This document shows, piece after piece, positions 8,999-17,319 of a stretch of 34,209 nt of DNA (positions are counted from its first letter, which is position 1; every line of letters begins with the position of its first letter). Both the position numbers and the translations under genes were made by a program. Location of the stretch: the NCBI GenBank assembly GCA_035649435.1, contig DASRJO010000037.1, positions 1 to 34,209 on the forward strand, read 5' to 3'. A model generated the notes under the pieces. It did not search any database. It had not been told where the DNA came from and was given only the letters and a program-made list of their open reading frames with translations. This stretch comes from DASRJW01 sp035649435 (GTDB lineage Bacteria > Krumholzibacteriota > Krumholzibacteriia > G020349025).

Positions 8999-9864
8999 TG
9001 CGACGGATCAAAGATCTCCTCGATACCATCAAGTTCGAGCACACGGTGTTCGCGCTGCCCTTTGCCATGCTGTCGCTGCTGCTCGCCGCCGACGGATTCC
9101 CCAGCCTGCACGACTTCGCCTGGGTGTTGGTGGCGATGGTGGGCGCACGCAGTAGCGCCATGATGATGAACCGTATCGCCGACCGGCACATCGATGCGGA
9201 GAACCCGCGCACGGCCACGCGCCAGCTGCCGACAGCGCGCGTCGGTCTCGGCTCCGCCTGGGCGTTCACCATCGGAGCGTCGATCGCATTTCTCGTCGCT
9301 GCGTGGAAACTCGATCCGCTGGCACTGCGTCTCGCGCCCGTTGCGCTCGCGCTCGTGTGGGCCTACTCGTGGACGAAGCGCTTCACTTGGGTTTCGCACT
9401 TGTGGCTCGGGCTCGGACTCGCGCTCGCGCCGCTCGGGGCGTGGATCGCCGTTCGCGGTCGTCTGGACGGTTTGCCGCTTCTGCTCGGTGCCGGCGTTCT
9501 CTTGTGGGTGGCCGGTTTCGATACGATCTACGCTTGCCAGGACGTGGACTTCGACCGCCGGCGCGGGTTGCGTTCGTTACCAGCACGCTTCGGTCTCGGC
9601 ACCGCGCTGCGTCTGGCGCAAGTCTTCCATGTCGGCATGCTGGCCGTGTTCGCGGCGATCGGGTTGCTCTACGATTTCGGCTGGCTCTATGCCGCAGGAC
9701 TCGTGCTCGTCGCCGCGCTCGTCGTGGCGCAGCATGCGATCGTGGCGGGCGACGTCCGTCACGGTGACTTGCGTCACATCGATGTTGCTTTTTTCAATGT
9801 GAACAGTATCGTGGGCGTGCTTCTCATGGCGTTCGCCCTGGCCGATCGTTTTCTCCTGGGCTGA
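8998..9864 (+). CDS. UbiA family prenyltransferase (MqnP-like)
   Basis: A 288-residue polytopic inner-membrane prenyltransferase, probably attaching the polyprenyl tail to the naphthoquinone precursor. The first Asp-rich motif is NRIADRHID (variant NxxxDxxxD), which holds Mg2+ and the prenyl diphosphate. The second is CQDVDFDRRRGLRSLPARFG (DxxxD). About eight hydrophobic helices are visible, for example WVLVAMVGARSSAMMM and GLVLVAALVVAQHAIV. The N terminus (IKDLLDTIKFEHTVFALPFAM) is typical of the MqnP/4-hydroxybenzoate octaprenyltransferase branch. The ATG overlaps the ubiX stop, so the two are translationally coupled. With mqnA 160 bases downstream, assignment to the futalosine pathway (MqnP) is an inference from context; UbiA of ubiquinone synthesis is the alternative. 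Confidence 0.93.
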   Translation: MRRIKDLLDTIKFEHTVFALPFAMLSLLLAADGFPSLHDFAWVLVAMVGARSSAMMMNRIADRHIDAENPRTATRQLPTARVGLGSAWAFTIGASIAFLVAAWKLDPLALRLAPVALALVWAYSWTKRFTWVSHLWLGLGLALAPLGAWIAVRGRLDGLPLLLGAGVLLWVAGFDTIYACQDVDFDRRRGLRSLPARFGLGTALRLAQVFHVGMLAVFAAIGLLYDFGWLYAAGLVLVAALVVAQHAIVAGDVRHGDLRHIDVAFFNVNSIVGVLLMAFALADRFLLG

Positions 9865-9902
9865 AAGCGAAGTGGGGCGCACACGGCGGCCACCTCGCGG
9901 CG

Positions 9903-10028
9903 ATGAATCGCGAAGATGCGCTGGGCGGCCTGGAGTTTGCAGTCTCGCGGCTGGAACCGGTCTGGCCGATCGGGGACGACGGGAAAGTCGGGAGAGGTCC
10001 CTGGCTTGGTTGGGAGGAGATGCGATGA
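9903..10028 (+). CDS. Candidate 41-residue ORF coupled to mqnA
   Basis: A short ORF fills most of the gap between the prenyltransferase and mqnA, reading MNREDALGGLEFAVSRLEPV and on to WLGWEEMR. Its stop overlaps the mqnA start as ATGA, which argues that it is translated. The mqnA ribosome site (GGGAGGAG, 10012-10019) lies inside its last codons. The composition is protein-like (acidic helix, then a Gly/Trp-rich tail). Against it: there is no ribosome site before its own ATG, and I recognise no family. It may be a leader peptide that tunes mqnA translation, a small subunit, or a chance ORF. Confidence 0.35.
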   Translation: MNREDALGGLEFAVSRLEPVWPIGDDGKVGRGPWLGWEEMR

Positions 10029-10852
10029 CGGAGGTGCGGATCGGTGCGGTGTCCTACCTGAACGCGCGTCCCCTCGTCCACGGGCTGCAGTCGAACGCGG
10101 AGTACAGCCTCTGTTTCGACACGCCCGGCGTCCTGAGCGAGAAGCTGCGTCTGGGCGAGATCGACGTCGGCCTCATCCCCATCGTCGAGTTCCTGCGCGG
10201 AGTCGGCGAGTCGATCCTGCCCGGAATCTGCATCGCATCCAACGGACCCGTGCATACGGTCAAGCTCTACAGCAAGGTGACGCCGGAGAAGCTCGGGCGC
10301 GTGGCTGTGGACAGTGGTTCTCGCACCTCCGTGGCGCTGTTACGCATCCTGTTGGCCGAGCGCTATGGCGTGACGCCGGACTTCCATACGTTCCGCCCCG
10401 ATCTGCGTGAAATGTTGCGCACCCACGATGCGGCATTGCTCATCGGCGATGCTGCCTTCGCCGGTGCTGACGTCTTGCAGACCTGGGACCTCGGTGCCGG
10501 CTGGCAAGAGCTCACGAGTCTGCCGTTCGTGTACGCCGTCTGGACGTTGCGTCCGGGCTTGGATGTCACGCGCATCTCGAGCTGGCTCACTTCCGCGATG
10601 CAGAGCGGCGTCCGGCACGTGGACACGATCGCGCGCGACGCCGCGCAGAGCATGGGTCGAGACGAAACCATGCTGCGGCACTACCTGGGCACCTCGCTGC
10701 ACTACACGCTCGGCGAACGCGAGATCCACGGGATCGAGGCGTTTCAGCGCCTGTGCCTGCGCTACAACATGGTGTCCAGTGCGCGCAAACTGGTCCTGGC
10801 CGGACCGGTCCCTGCCGCCACCACCGCCGCGCCTGTCGGCCACGACAAATAG
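10025..10852 (+). CDS. mqnA: Chorismate dehydratase MqnA (futalosine menaquinone pathway)
   Basis: A 275-residue MqnA/MqnD-family protein (periplasmic-binding-protein-like fold). MqnA turns chorismate into 3-[(1-carboxyvinyl)oxy]benzoate, the first committed step of the futalosine route. The start RIGAVSYLNARPLVHGL carries the family signature SYLNARPL. It continues with LRLGEIDVGLIPIVEFLR, VAVDSGSRTSVALLRILLAERYG, LLIGDAAFAG and WQELTSLPFVYAVWTLRPG, all typical of MqnA rather than MqnD. The ATG has an excellent ribosome site (GGGAGGAG, 10012-10019). It closes the menaquinone cluster. mqnB, mqnC, mqnD and mqnE are not in the window and must be elsewhere if the pathway is complete. Confidence 0.95.
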   Translation: MTEVRIGAVSYLNARPLVHGLQSNAEYSLCFDTPGVLSEKLRLGEIDVGLIPIVEFLRGVGESILPGICIASNGPVHTVKLYSKVTPEKLGRVAVDSGSRTSVALLRILLAERYGVTPDFHTFRPDLREMLRTHDAALLIGDAAFAGADVLQTWDLGAGWQELTSLPFVYAVWTLRPGLDVTRISSWLTSAMQSGVRHVDTIARDAAQSMGRDETMLRHYLGTSLHYTLGEREIHGIEAFQRLCLRYNMVSSARKLVLAGPVPAATTAAPVGHDK

Positions 10853-11002
10853 CGCGATTCTCCTCGTTCGATCACGACGGACCTTGACGGCTCGAGGTCT
10901 GCGACGCTGCCTGGCATGCCGGCGTTCGACGTCGTGGTTCGGGCCGGTGCCATGGCCCACGCAACCTGCTATCCTCGCCGCGTCCGCTCGGGAGGAAAAA
11001 AC

Positions 11003-11890
11003 ATGACCTACGTGATCTGCGGCGCCACTGGGAACATCGGTGGGGTGGCGGCCCGCGAGCTGCTCGCTTTGGGCAAGTCGGTCCGCGTGATCGGCCGCGA
11101 CGCGACGCGTCTTGCGGCAATCAAAGGCGCCGACCCCGCGCCGGGTTCGTTGGACGATCGTGCATTCCTAGCGCGCGCGTTCGCGGGCGCCACCGCGGTG
11201 TTCGCGCTGATTCCGCCGAGCTACGGGGAAGCCGACTTCCGCTCCTATCAGAATCGCATCGGCGAGGCGCTCGTGCACGGGATCACCAGCGCTGGAGTGA
11301 GCCATGTGGTGAACCTGAGCAGCGTGGGCGCGCAGCACGCGCGCGGCTGCGGGCCCGTGAACGGCTTGCACGACCAAGAGCAGCGCTTGAACGCGCTCGC
11401 AGGCGTGCACGTGCTCCATCTGCGCCCGACGTTCTTCATGGAGAACCACCTGGGGAGCATCGGCGCGATCAAGGGAATGGGTGCACTGCCCGGCGGCCTG
11501 AAGCCGGACTTGGCCACGCCGCAGATCGCGACGCGTGATGTCGCTGCGGTGGTCACGCGCCGTCTCGCGGCGCTCGACTGGAGCGGCAAGAGCGTGTTGG
11601 AATTGCTCGGGCCGCGCGATATCACGATGTCTGATGTCGCGCGCATCCTGGGCGGCTCCATCGGTCGCGACGATCTGCGCTATGTGCAGGTCGGGGACGA
11701 CGACGTGCGCCAGGCGTTCGTCGGCATGGGCATCTCGGCCGATTTGGCGAACTTGTACGTAGAGATGTTGCGTGGCATCAACGAGGACCACATGGTGCCG
11801 ACGCAGTCACGCGACGCCCGCACGACGACGCCGACGACGCTCGAGGTCTTCGCACGCGAGGTTTTTGCGCCCGTTTTCAGTGCTGGTTGA
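11003..11890 (+). CDS. NmrA-like NAD(P)-binding protein (atypical SDR)
   Basis: A 295-residue atypical short-chain dehydrogenase of the NmrA/HSCARG group. The N-terminal Rossmann fold starts at once with YVICGATGNIGGVAARELLALG (GATGNIG dinucleotide motif), then VRVIGRDATRL, DRAFLARAFAGATAVFALIP and VNLSSVGA. The tyrosine-lysine pair of classical SDRs is absent. Instead LHLRPTFFMEN and ATRDVAAVV mark the NmrA branch, which may work as a redox sensor or an NAD(P)H-dependent reductase such as quinone oxidoreductase 2. The start is fixed by GGGAGGAAAAAAC just before the ATG. TATCCT at 10970-10975 could be its -10. It stands alone, convergent with the membrane glycosyltransferase gene 61 bases on. 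Substrate unknown. Confidence 0.9.
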   Translation: MTYVICGATGNIGGVAARELLALGKSVRVIGRDATRLAAIKGADPAPGSLDDRAFLARAFAGATAVFALIPPSYGEADFRSYQNRIGEALVHGITSAGVSHVVNLSSVGAQHARGCGPVNGLHDQEQRLNALAGVHVLHLRPTFFMENHLGSIGAIKGMGALPGGLKPDLATPQIATRDVAAVVTRRLAALDWSGKSVLELLGPRDITMSDVARILGGSIGRDDLRYVQVGDDDVRQAFVGMGISADLANLYVEMLRGINEDHMVPTQSRDARTTTPTTLEVFAREVFAPVFSAG

Positions 11891-11951
11891 GGATCGAAGC
11901 GTTGCGGGCGAGCACGCCGCTCGCTCGGCGTCGTCCGCCTCGCACGGTGCA

Positions 11952-13247
11952 TCAGACACCGGCGCTATCCGTACTTGCGAACTGATCGCCAACGACGTCG
12001 TGCTGATGGGCGAGGATCTTGCGGCTCACGAGCCACAGGATCACGAGCCCCACCACGTGCACGTTGACGAGCAGCGACTGCGGCCCTGCGCGAAATCCTT
12101 GCCACAGAATCGGGAAGTGCGCCGAGGACAAGAAGAAACCGGCGCAGGCCCATAGCCCGGTGCGCACCGCCCAAGGGGCGCCGCGCTCGGCCGCGCTCAC
12201 GATGGCGATCATCGCACAAGGCCAGACGAAGAGCATGGCTGCGAACGTGTGCACCCAAGTAATTTTCATCACCAGGAGCAGCGCGAGCGTCACGGTGCCG
12301 TATTCGACGGCGAGGAGCGCACGACGGCGCGGTTGGAGCAGGGTTCGCAAGGTCAGCGTCACGATCGCGAGCCCGCCCAAGAAGGAGAGCGTTTGTTTCA
12401 ACCACGGCAAGTGCGCGAAGGCGCGCACCTCGTCGTTGGTCACCAAGAGCCGGGCCAGGACGGCATCGAGGCTCTGATTCATCGGTCGCGGAAACTCGCG
12501 CCCGAGTGCAGGGAGCAATGCATCCCGGACGTAAGTCGGAGCGATGTCCCAACCCCAGTAGGCGAGCGCCGCCCCCAAGCTGACGGCGAGAAGAAAGGAC
12601 GCGAAAATCGCGGCGCGCCACGAGCCCCGCCACGCGGCGTAGGGAATCGCCACGATCGGTGTGAGCTTGACCGAGGTCGCGAGCGCCAAGGCCGCGCCCG
12701 ATACCCACTGGCGCTGCACCGTGAGACCCCAGGCGATGGCGGCAGAGGCGAGGAACAGCAAGCACCCCACCGACCCCGCACGAATGTCGTTGTGCACACT
12801 GGTCGAATTGAGCGCCACCGGCACGAAGGCCGTGAACACGAGCCACGCCAACCAAGGATTCGCGATCCCGAGCTGCCGTGACTGCGCCCGCAGCAGCGCC
12901 GCCGTGATCGCGAGAGCCGCAAGCAGTGCGACCGTCGCAATGACCATCCAGACCTGGCGGGCTTGTGGATAGGAGAGCTGCGCGAGCGGCACCATCGCGA
13001 GCGCGAACGGCGGCGGATACAGGAACGGGTACTGCGCGAATCCGAAGCCGAGATCGCGGCCACGGCGCGCGAGCGCCGCTTCGTCGTAGGGAGACAGACC
13101 TTCGCGGGCTTGCTCCCCGGCGAGATAGTACGTGGCGAGATCGGTGCTGGCCGGCATGCGCACGATTTGGTAACCGATGGTGGCCACGAGGAACTCGATC
13201 ACCGCGAGTCCGATGATGGCGATGCACAGCACACGGAGAGCCCTCAA
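11952..13247 (-). CDS. Polytopic glycosyltransferase, GT87/DUF2029 type
   Basis: A 431-residue inner-membrane protein with about ten hydrophobic helices, matching the GT-C fold of family GT87 (DUF2029). Such enzymes use polyprenyl-phosphate sugars (for example polyprenyl-phosphomannose) on the periplasmic side. Landmarks are the first periplasmic loop after helix 1, STDLATYYLAGEQAREGLSPYD, with an Asp where GT-C catalytic acids lie; QYPFLYPPPFALAMVPLAQL; and HNDIRAGSVGCLLFLASAAIAWGL, the usual GT87 middle region. The start is a TTG whose last two bases overlap the GT4 stop (TTGA), with GGGAG before it; GTG at 13232 is an alternative. It is the second gene of a two-gene operon. Acceptor and sugar are unknown. 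The C-terminal tail (HQHDVVGDQ) is soluble. Confidence 0.85.
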   Translation of the reverse strand: MRALRVLCIAIIGLAVIEFLVATIGYQIVRMPASTDLATYYLAGEQAREGLSPYDEAALARRGRDLGFGFAQYPFLYPPPFALAMVPLAQLSYPQARQVWMVIATVALLAALAITAALLRAQSRQLGIANPWLAWLVFTAFVPVALNSTSVHNDIRAGSVGCLLFLASAAIAWGLTVQRQWVSGAALALATSVKLTPIVAIPYAAWRGSWRAAIFASFLLAVSLGAALAYWGWDIAPTYVRDALLPALGREFPRPMNQSLDAVLARLLVTNDEVRAFAHLPWLKQTLSFLGGLAIVTLTLRTLLQPRRRALLAVEYGTVTLALLLVMKITWVHTFAAMLFVWPCAMIAIVSAAERGAPWAVRTGLWACAGFFLSSAHFPILWQGFRAGPQSLLVNVHVVGLVILWLVSRKILAHQHDVVGDQFASTDSAGV

Positions 13248-14476
13248 GTGCGCGCTCCCGGTTGGACCGCAGCCGGTGTGGCATCCACCAGTTGGTCGAT
13301 GACGCGAATCTCGGCCGCGACGCGATCCTCCCAGCTCATGAAATGACGCGCGGCGAACGCGCGTGCGCGTGCCCCGAGCGCTTGGCGCAGAGGAATGTCA
13401 TCGGCCAAGCGTGCGATCGCGCGCGCCAAGCCAAGGGCATCGTCCTCGCGCACGAGCAGCCCTGTTTGCAGGTCCTGCACCACATCGGACGTGCCTCCGA
13501 CATCGAGTGCGATGACCGGTGTTCCCACTACCATCGCTTCGCATGTGGGGATGGACATGTTGGTGAGCGTCGATGTGGTGACCAATGCATCGGCCGCGGC
13601 GAGCAGGTGCGGAACCTGCGCATGCTGGACGCTGCCAAGGAAGCGGTGGGTGATGCGAGCCTTGCGGCAGCGGCGGGCGAGCGCGCCGTGCAACGGGCCA
13701 TCCCCCGCGATCCAGAGCACGAGCGGCGTTCGTGCCTGATTTCCTGCCAGGGCCACGGCGTCGATGATCCGGTCGATGCGCTTGGATTCGACCAATCGCG
13801 CCAGGGCGAGCAGGACGCACACCGAGGAGTCCGCTCCCAGTTCCTGCCGCACGCGCGCGCGGTCCAGATTGAGATCCGCCCACTCCTTGTTCACACCGTT
13901 CGGAAGCCAGGTCACCCGCTCCGGCGCGACACCCCAGCGCGCTGCGACCCGATCGCCGCGCGTGCCGTCGTTCAGGATCAAGAAGTGTGAGAGCGGTTGC
14001 CTGAACGCGAGCACCCCCTCCAAATTGTGGTAGAGGTAGCGTGGCAGCGACCACTCGAGCCGCATGGCGTGCATGACGCCGAAGAGCTTGAGCAGTGAAG
14101 GCGCGCCCACGGCCGCGCCAGCACGGGCCGCGGGGCGCGCGCCGTAGTGCGAGAATCCCACCACCAAGCGTGGGCGAATCCGCCGCGCCAGGCGAGTCGC
14201 GGCGGCTCCCGCCACTTGCCAGAACGCGGGCAGGAGCCAGACTCGACGCACGGGCGCAGGCAACCATGCGGGAGCATCCAGAACATTGGGGAATGTATGG
14301 ATCGAGATTCCCGACCCAGACGGCATGAGACTCGCTGCACGCGGGACCAGCATGTGGACGGTGTATCCGTGCGCGACGAGGCCGGACAGCATGTGTGTCT
14401 CGTCGGAGACACCGGCTCCGGGTGCCAGAGACCACAGACTGGACCACGGACTCACCACGAGGATGGGGCCACGCAC
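13244..14476 (-). CDS. Family 4 glycosyltransferase (GT-B fold)
   Basis: A 410-residue retaining glycosyltransferase of family GT4. The N-terminal acceptor domain begins ILVVSPWSSLWSLAPGAGVSDETHMLSGLVAHGYTVHML. The C-terminal donor domain has LLALARLVESKRIDRIIDAVALA, IAGDGPLHGAL, HRFLGSVQHAQVPHLLAAADALVTTS and SIPTCEAMVVGTPVIALDVGGTSDVV, where the EAMVVGTPVIA stretch is the nucleotide-sugar EX7E-type region. The long open frame extends to 14926, but its extra 150 residues are Arg-rich, unlike protein, and run over the divergent gene. GTG 14476 with CGGAGG about ten bases upstream gives a normal family length. It heads an operon with the GT87 protein, suggesting joint assembly of a cell-envelope glycan or glycolipid. 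Confidence 0.92.
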   Translation of the reverse strand: MRGPILVVSPWSSLWSLAPGAGVSDETHMLSGLVAHGYTVHMLVPRAASLMPSGSGISIHTFPNVLDAPAWLPAPVRRVWLLPAFWQVAGAAATRLARRIRPRLVVGFSHYGARPAARAGAAVGAPSLLKLFGVMHAMRLEWSLPRYLYHNLEGVLAFRQPLSHFLILNDGTRGDRVAARWGVAPERVTWLPNGVNKEWADLNLDRARVRQELGADSSVCVLLALARLVESKRIDRIIDAVALAGNQARTPLVLWIAGDGPLHGALARRCRKARITHRFLGSVQHAQVPHLLAAADALVTTSTLTNMSIPTCEAMVVGTPVIALDVGGTSDVVQDLQTGLLVREDDALGLARAIARLADDIPLRQALGARARAFAARHFMSWEDRVAAEIRVIDQLVDATPAAVQPGART

Positions 14477-14565
14477 GAACGCTGTGCCTCCGCCCGAGTT
14501 CGAACGCGGAACGGGGAGTCCCCGATGTGCGCCCGCATCGCCGGTTTTCCCGTGCACTCGCGGCG

Positions 14566-14595
14566 TTGCACCGCACGAGAGGCACTGACTATACT
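14566..14595 (+). promoter_or_regulatory. Candidate promoter of the metalloprotease-phoBR operon
   Basis: TTGCAC (14566-14571), an 18-base spacer, then TATACT (14590-14595), 80 bases before the ATG at 14675. The -10 lies in ACTATACT, a stretch also used on the other strand by the GT4 promoter. Confidence 0.6.
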
Positions 14596-14616
14596 CGCTG
14601 GTCCGGCTGGTTTCGA
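14588..14616 (-). promoter_or_regulatory. Candidate promoter of the GT4-GT87 operon
   Basis: On the minus strand TCGAAA (plus 14611-14616), a 17-base spacer and TATAGT (plus 14588-14593). The -10 shares four bases with the -10 of the divergent promoter, so both polymerases could not bind together. Confidence 0.5.
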
Positions 14617-14674
14617 CCCGGCAATTTCTCGCGGATGCGTCCCGCAGTCGAGGCCTGGAAAGGAACGCCCGCCT

Positions 14675-16564
14675 ATGCTGTTGCCGCGCCGGGTCGTCAC
14701 GCTCGTCGCCATCCTTTGCGCCTCTGGACTCCTGGATCCAGTTGCACAGAACGGCGCCTCGGCCCAATCCTCCAGCTCTCGTCTCGATCCCAACACGGCA
14801 CGCGCGATGGTGGATTCGCTCCTGCACCAGGTGGGCGCGCTCCGTGGCCTCGAACCGCTGCGCCCGGTGCAGACCGTCGTCGCCGATCGCGCGCGTATCC
14901 GTGCCCGCCTCGAAGAGATCATGCACGAGGAAGAGGTGCGCATCCGCGCTCGCGGGGACGAGCGCCTGCTGCGCTACTTGGGGCTATTGCCCCCCGATGC
15001 GGATCTGCTGCAGATCACCAAGGATCTGCTCGAAGAACAACTCGCAGGGATGTACGACATCGACGAACGGCAGCTGTACTTGGCCGATTGGATTCCAACC
15101 GAGCTGCAATCCGCGGTCGTGACGCACGAGATCGCGCACGCCCTGCAGGACCAGCATTTCAGCCTGCGCGTGCGCAAGAAGCTGGGATTCGACACCCCGG
15201 ACGCCGAGGCTGCCTGGCAGGCGTTGATCGAAGGCGATGCCACCGCCGTCATGCTCGAATCCAGCCTGCGGCCCCTCGGGCAGTCCTTCGCCGCCTTGGC
15301 CGACAGCGCAGGCATGGAGCCATGGAGCGACATGCTGGACAAGATCGGTTCGGCGGGGGGGAACATGAGTGCGGGCAAGCTGCTCGAAGCACCGCGCGTG
15401 GTGCGCGAGGCCCTGATGTTTCCCTACGAGCGTGGGCTGGCTTTCGTCGGGGCCGTGTATGCCGCCGGCGGCTGGAAGCGAGTCGACGAGGCCTACGTGC
15501 ATCCGCCAGCATCCACCGAGCAGATCATGCATCCATCACGCTTCCTGACGACGCTCGACGCGCCGATTCGCGTCGAGTTGCCGGACGTGCGAGGATTGCT
15601 CGGCAACGACTACTCGCCGGCTGTGAAGACGACGTTGGGCGAAATCGACCTTCGCATGTACTTGGGTGAGTACGTGGACACGGAGATCGCCGACATCGCC
15701 AGCGAAGGCTGGGGCGGTGCGAGTGCCGTCCTCTACAGCGGGGCGAAGGGCAGCCCGGAGGTCCTGGTTCTCTTCACGACGTGGGATTCCGAGGACGATG
15801 CCACCGAGTTCTTCGGCGCCATCCTCGGTCTCATGGAGCGCCGCTATCCAAAGCAGACCGGTGTCGCGTCGATGAGCGCCGAGAATCTCGTGGCGTGGAA
15901 TGTCGACGAGGAAGCGCGGTGGCAGAACGTCGTGAGCCAGAACGGGCGCGATGTCTTTTGCATCGAACACGTCCCGGCGGCGAGCGCCCTCCGCGTCGTG
16001 CAGAAGGTGCAGCAGCAGGTGCGGTTGCACGATCCGACTCCGGACGTGCGCACCGAGCGCCGCGAGCATTTGCCGTGGAACATCGTCCTCGTGGAGTCCA
16101 CCCCCGCGGACAGCTATGCGCCCTTGCAAGTGCAGCTGCCGCCCGGCTGGACCCAGGAGGCGGACACGACGCGTTCGGATCTCCTGATGTTGGCGCGGCG
16201 TGCAGACGCGCGTCTCGAGGTGGGCGTCGACCGCGCCGCGACAGACCGGCTGGGTGCCGGTGGCTATGCGCATGTCCTCGCCGAACGCATCCAGAAGCGT
16301 GGCAACAACGTCTACGTGCAAACCGACGTCGTCTATCCACGCCCCGATACGGTGCCGCTCTACCAACTGATCTTCGCCCAAACGGAAGGCGAGCGCCAAG
16401 TGGTCTACTACATCGGGGTCGTCGAGCTCACCCCAGGCTTCGGCTACATCCAGCTCACCGAGCCCCAGGAAGGCGAGACACCGGCGATCGACAAGGACTT
16501 CTACAGCATCTTGGACACGCTGCGCGTCGCGGGAGCCGCTGGGGCCCCGGACCACAGCCACTGA
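14675..16564 (+). CDS. Secreted HExxH metalloprotease-like protein
   Basis: A 629-residue exported protein with a signal peptide (LLPRRVVTLVAILCASGLLDPVAQNGASAQ). Residues 151-155 are HEIAH in the context VVTHEIAHALQDQHF, and an EGDAT motif follows with its glutamate at 186. This is the HExxH...E layout of gluzincin-type zinc metallopeptidases, in which two His and a distal Glu hold zinc and the Glu of HExxH is the base. The region before it, DLLEEQLAGMYDIDERQLYLAD, matches what I know of uncharacterised proteins with this HEIAHALQDQ motif. The remaining 400 residues are beta-rich and unrecognised. GGAAAGGAA precedes the ATG. The stop is 28 bases before phoB, so it seems to head the phoBR transcript. 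Peptidase activity is inferred; the target is unknown. Confidence 0.82.
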   Translation: MLLPRRVVTLVAILCASGLLDPVAQNGASAQSSSSRLDPNTARAMVDSLLHQVGALRGLEPLRPVQTVVADRARIRARLEEIMHEEEVRIRARGDERLLRYLGLLPPDADLLQITKDLLEEQLAGMYDIDERQLYLADWIPTELQSAVVTHEIAHALQDQHFSLRVRKKLGFDTPDAEAAWQALIEGDATAVMLESSLRPLGQSFAALADSAGMEPWSDMLDKIGSAGGNMSAGKLLEAPRVVREALMFPYERGLAFVGAVYAAGGWKRVDEAYVHPPASTEQIMHPSRFLTTLDAPIRVELPDVRGLLGNDYSPAVKTTLGEIDLRMYLGEYVDTEIADIASEGWGGASAVLYSGAKGSPEVLVLFTTWDSEDDATEFFGAILGLMERRYPKQTGVASMSAENLVAWNVDEEARWQNVVSQNGRDVFCIEHVPAASALRVVQKVQQQVRLHDPTPDVRTERREHLPWNIVLVESTPADSYAPLQVQLPPGWTQEADTTRSDLLMLARRADARLEVGVDRAATDRLGAGGYAHVLAERIQKRGNNVYVQTDVVYPRPDTVPLYQLIFAQTEGERQVVYYIGVVELTPGFGYIQLTEPQEGETPAIDKDFYSILDTLRVAGAAGAPDHSH

Positions 16565-16592
16565 ACCTGGACGCTGGGGAGGGGTGGGGAAC

Positions 16593-17279
16593 ATGGTGCG
16601 CAAGAAGATCCTGATCGTCGACGACGAGTCCGACATCGTCGAGTTCGTCGAATACAACTTGCGGCGCGAGCAGTACGATACCCGATCGGCGAGCGATGGA
16701 ACTGCGGCGCTGCGCCGTGCACGCGAGGAACTGCCGGACCTCATCCTCCTCGATCTCATGCTGCCGGGCGTTCACGGCCTGGAAGTGTGCAAGCAGCTCA
16801 AGTCGTGGCGGGAGACCGCACACATCCCCATCGTCATGCTGACGGCGAAGGGGGAAGAGTCCGACATCGTCACCGGGCTCGAGCTGGGGGCGGACGACTA
16901 CATCCCCAAGCCGTTCAGCATGCGACTGTTGCTGGCGCGGATCCGGTCGGTGTTGCGCCGCACCTCGCGCGCCGGGGTCGCCGAGCCTTCCATGACCCGC
17001 ATCCATGGCATCGTCATCGACGACGAGCGCCACGAGGTGCAGCTCGAGGGCGCTTTGGTGCAGCTCACGCTCACCGAGTACAAACTCCTGCGCTTCCTAG
17101 CGCGCAATCCCGGTCGCGTGTTCACGCGCACGCAGATCCTCGACAACATCCAGGACGAGCAAGTGCTGGTGGTGGATCGGGCCATCGATGTCCATGTCGC
17201 GGCGCTGCGGCGCAAGCTGGGCGATGCCGGTGCGTTCATCGAGACCATCCGCGGCGTCGGCTATCGCTTCAAGAGCTGA
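16593..17279 (+). CDS. phoB: Phosphate regulon response regulator PhoB
   Basis: A 228-residue OmpR/PhoB-family response regulator. The receiver domain has the acidic pair D10/D11 (ILIVDDESD), phospho-acceptor D54 (LILLDLMLPG), T84 (VMLTAKG) and K106 (YIPKPFS). The winged-helix domain has QLTLTEYKLLRFLARNPGRVFTR, VVDRAIDVHVAALRRKLG and IETIRGVGYRFK. In phosphate starvation PhoR phosphorylates it, and it activates pho-box promoters such as pst. ATG 16593 is chosen over GTG 16584 because GGGGAGGGGTGGGG precedes it. The pair with PhoR and the pst operon following make the PhoB assignment strong. Confidence 0.95.
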   Translation: MVRKKILIVDDESDIVEFVEYNLRREQYDTRSASDGTAALRRAREELPDLILLDLMLPGVHGLEVCKQLKSWRETAHIPIVMLTAKGEESDIVTGLELGADDYIPKPFSMRLLLARIRSVLRRTSRAGVAEPSMTRIHGIVIDDERHEVQLEGALVQLTLTEYKLLRFLARNPGRVFTRTQILDNIQDEQVLVVDRAIDVHVAALRRKLGDAGAFIETIRGVGYRFKS

Positions 17280-17319
17280 GCGTTCCTCGCAACGGCAGTA
17301 GACCGGGGAGCTGCGTACG

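Noticed and set aside
14477..14926. N-terminal extension of the GT4 frame by 150 residues
   Set aside because: Arg-rich, lies over the divergent promoters and the start of the metalloprotease gene. GTG 14476 gives a normal GT4.
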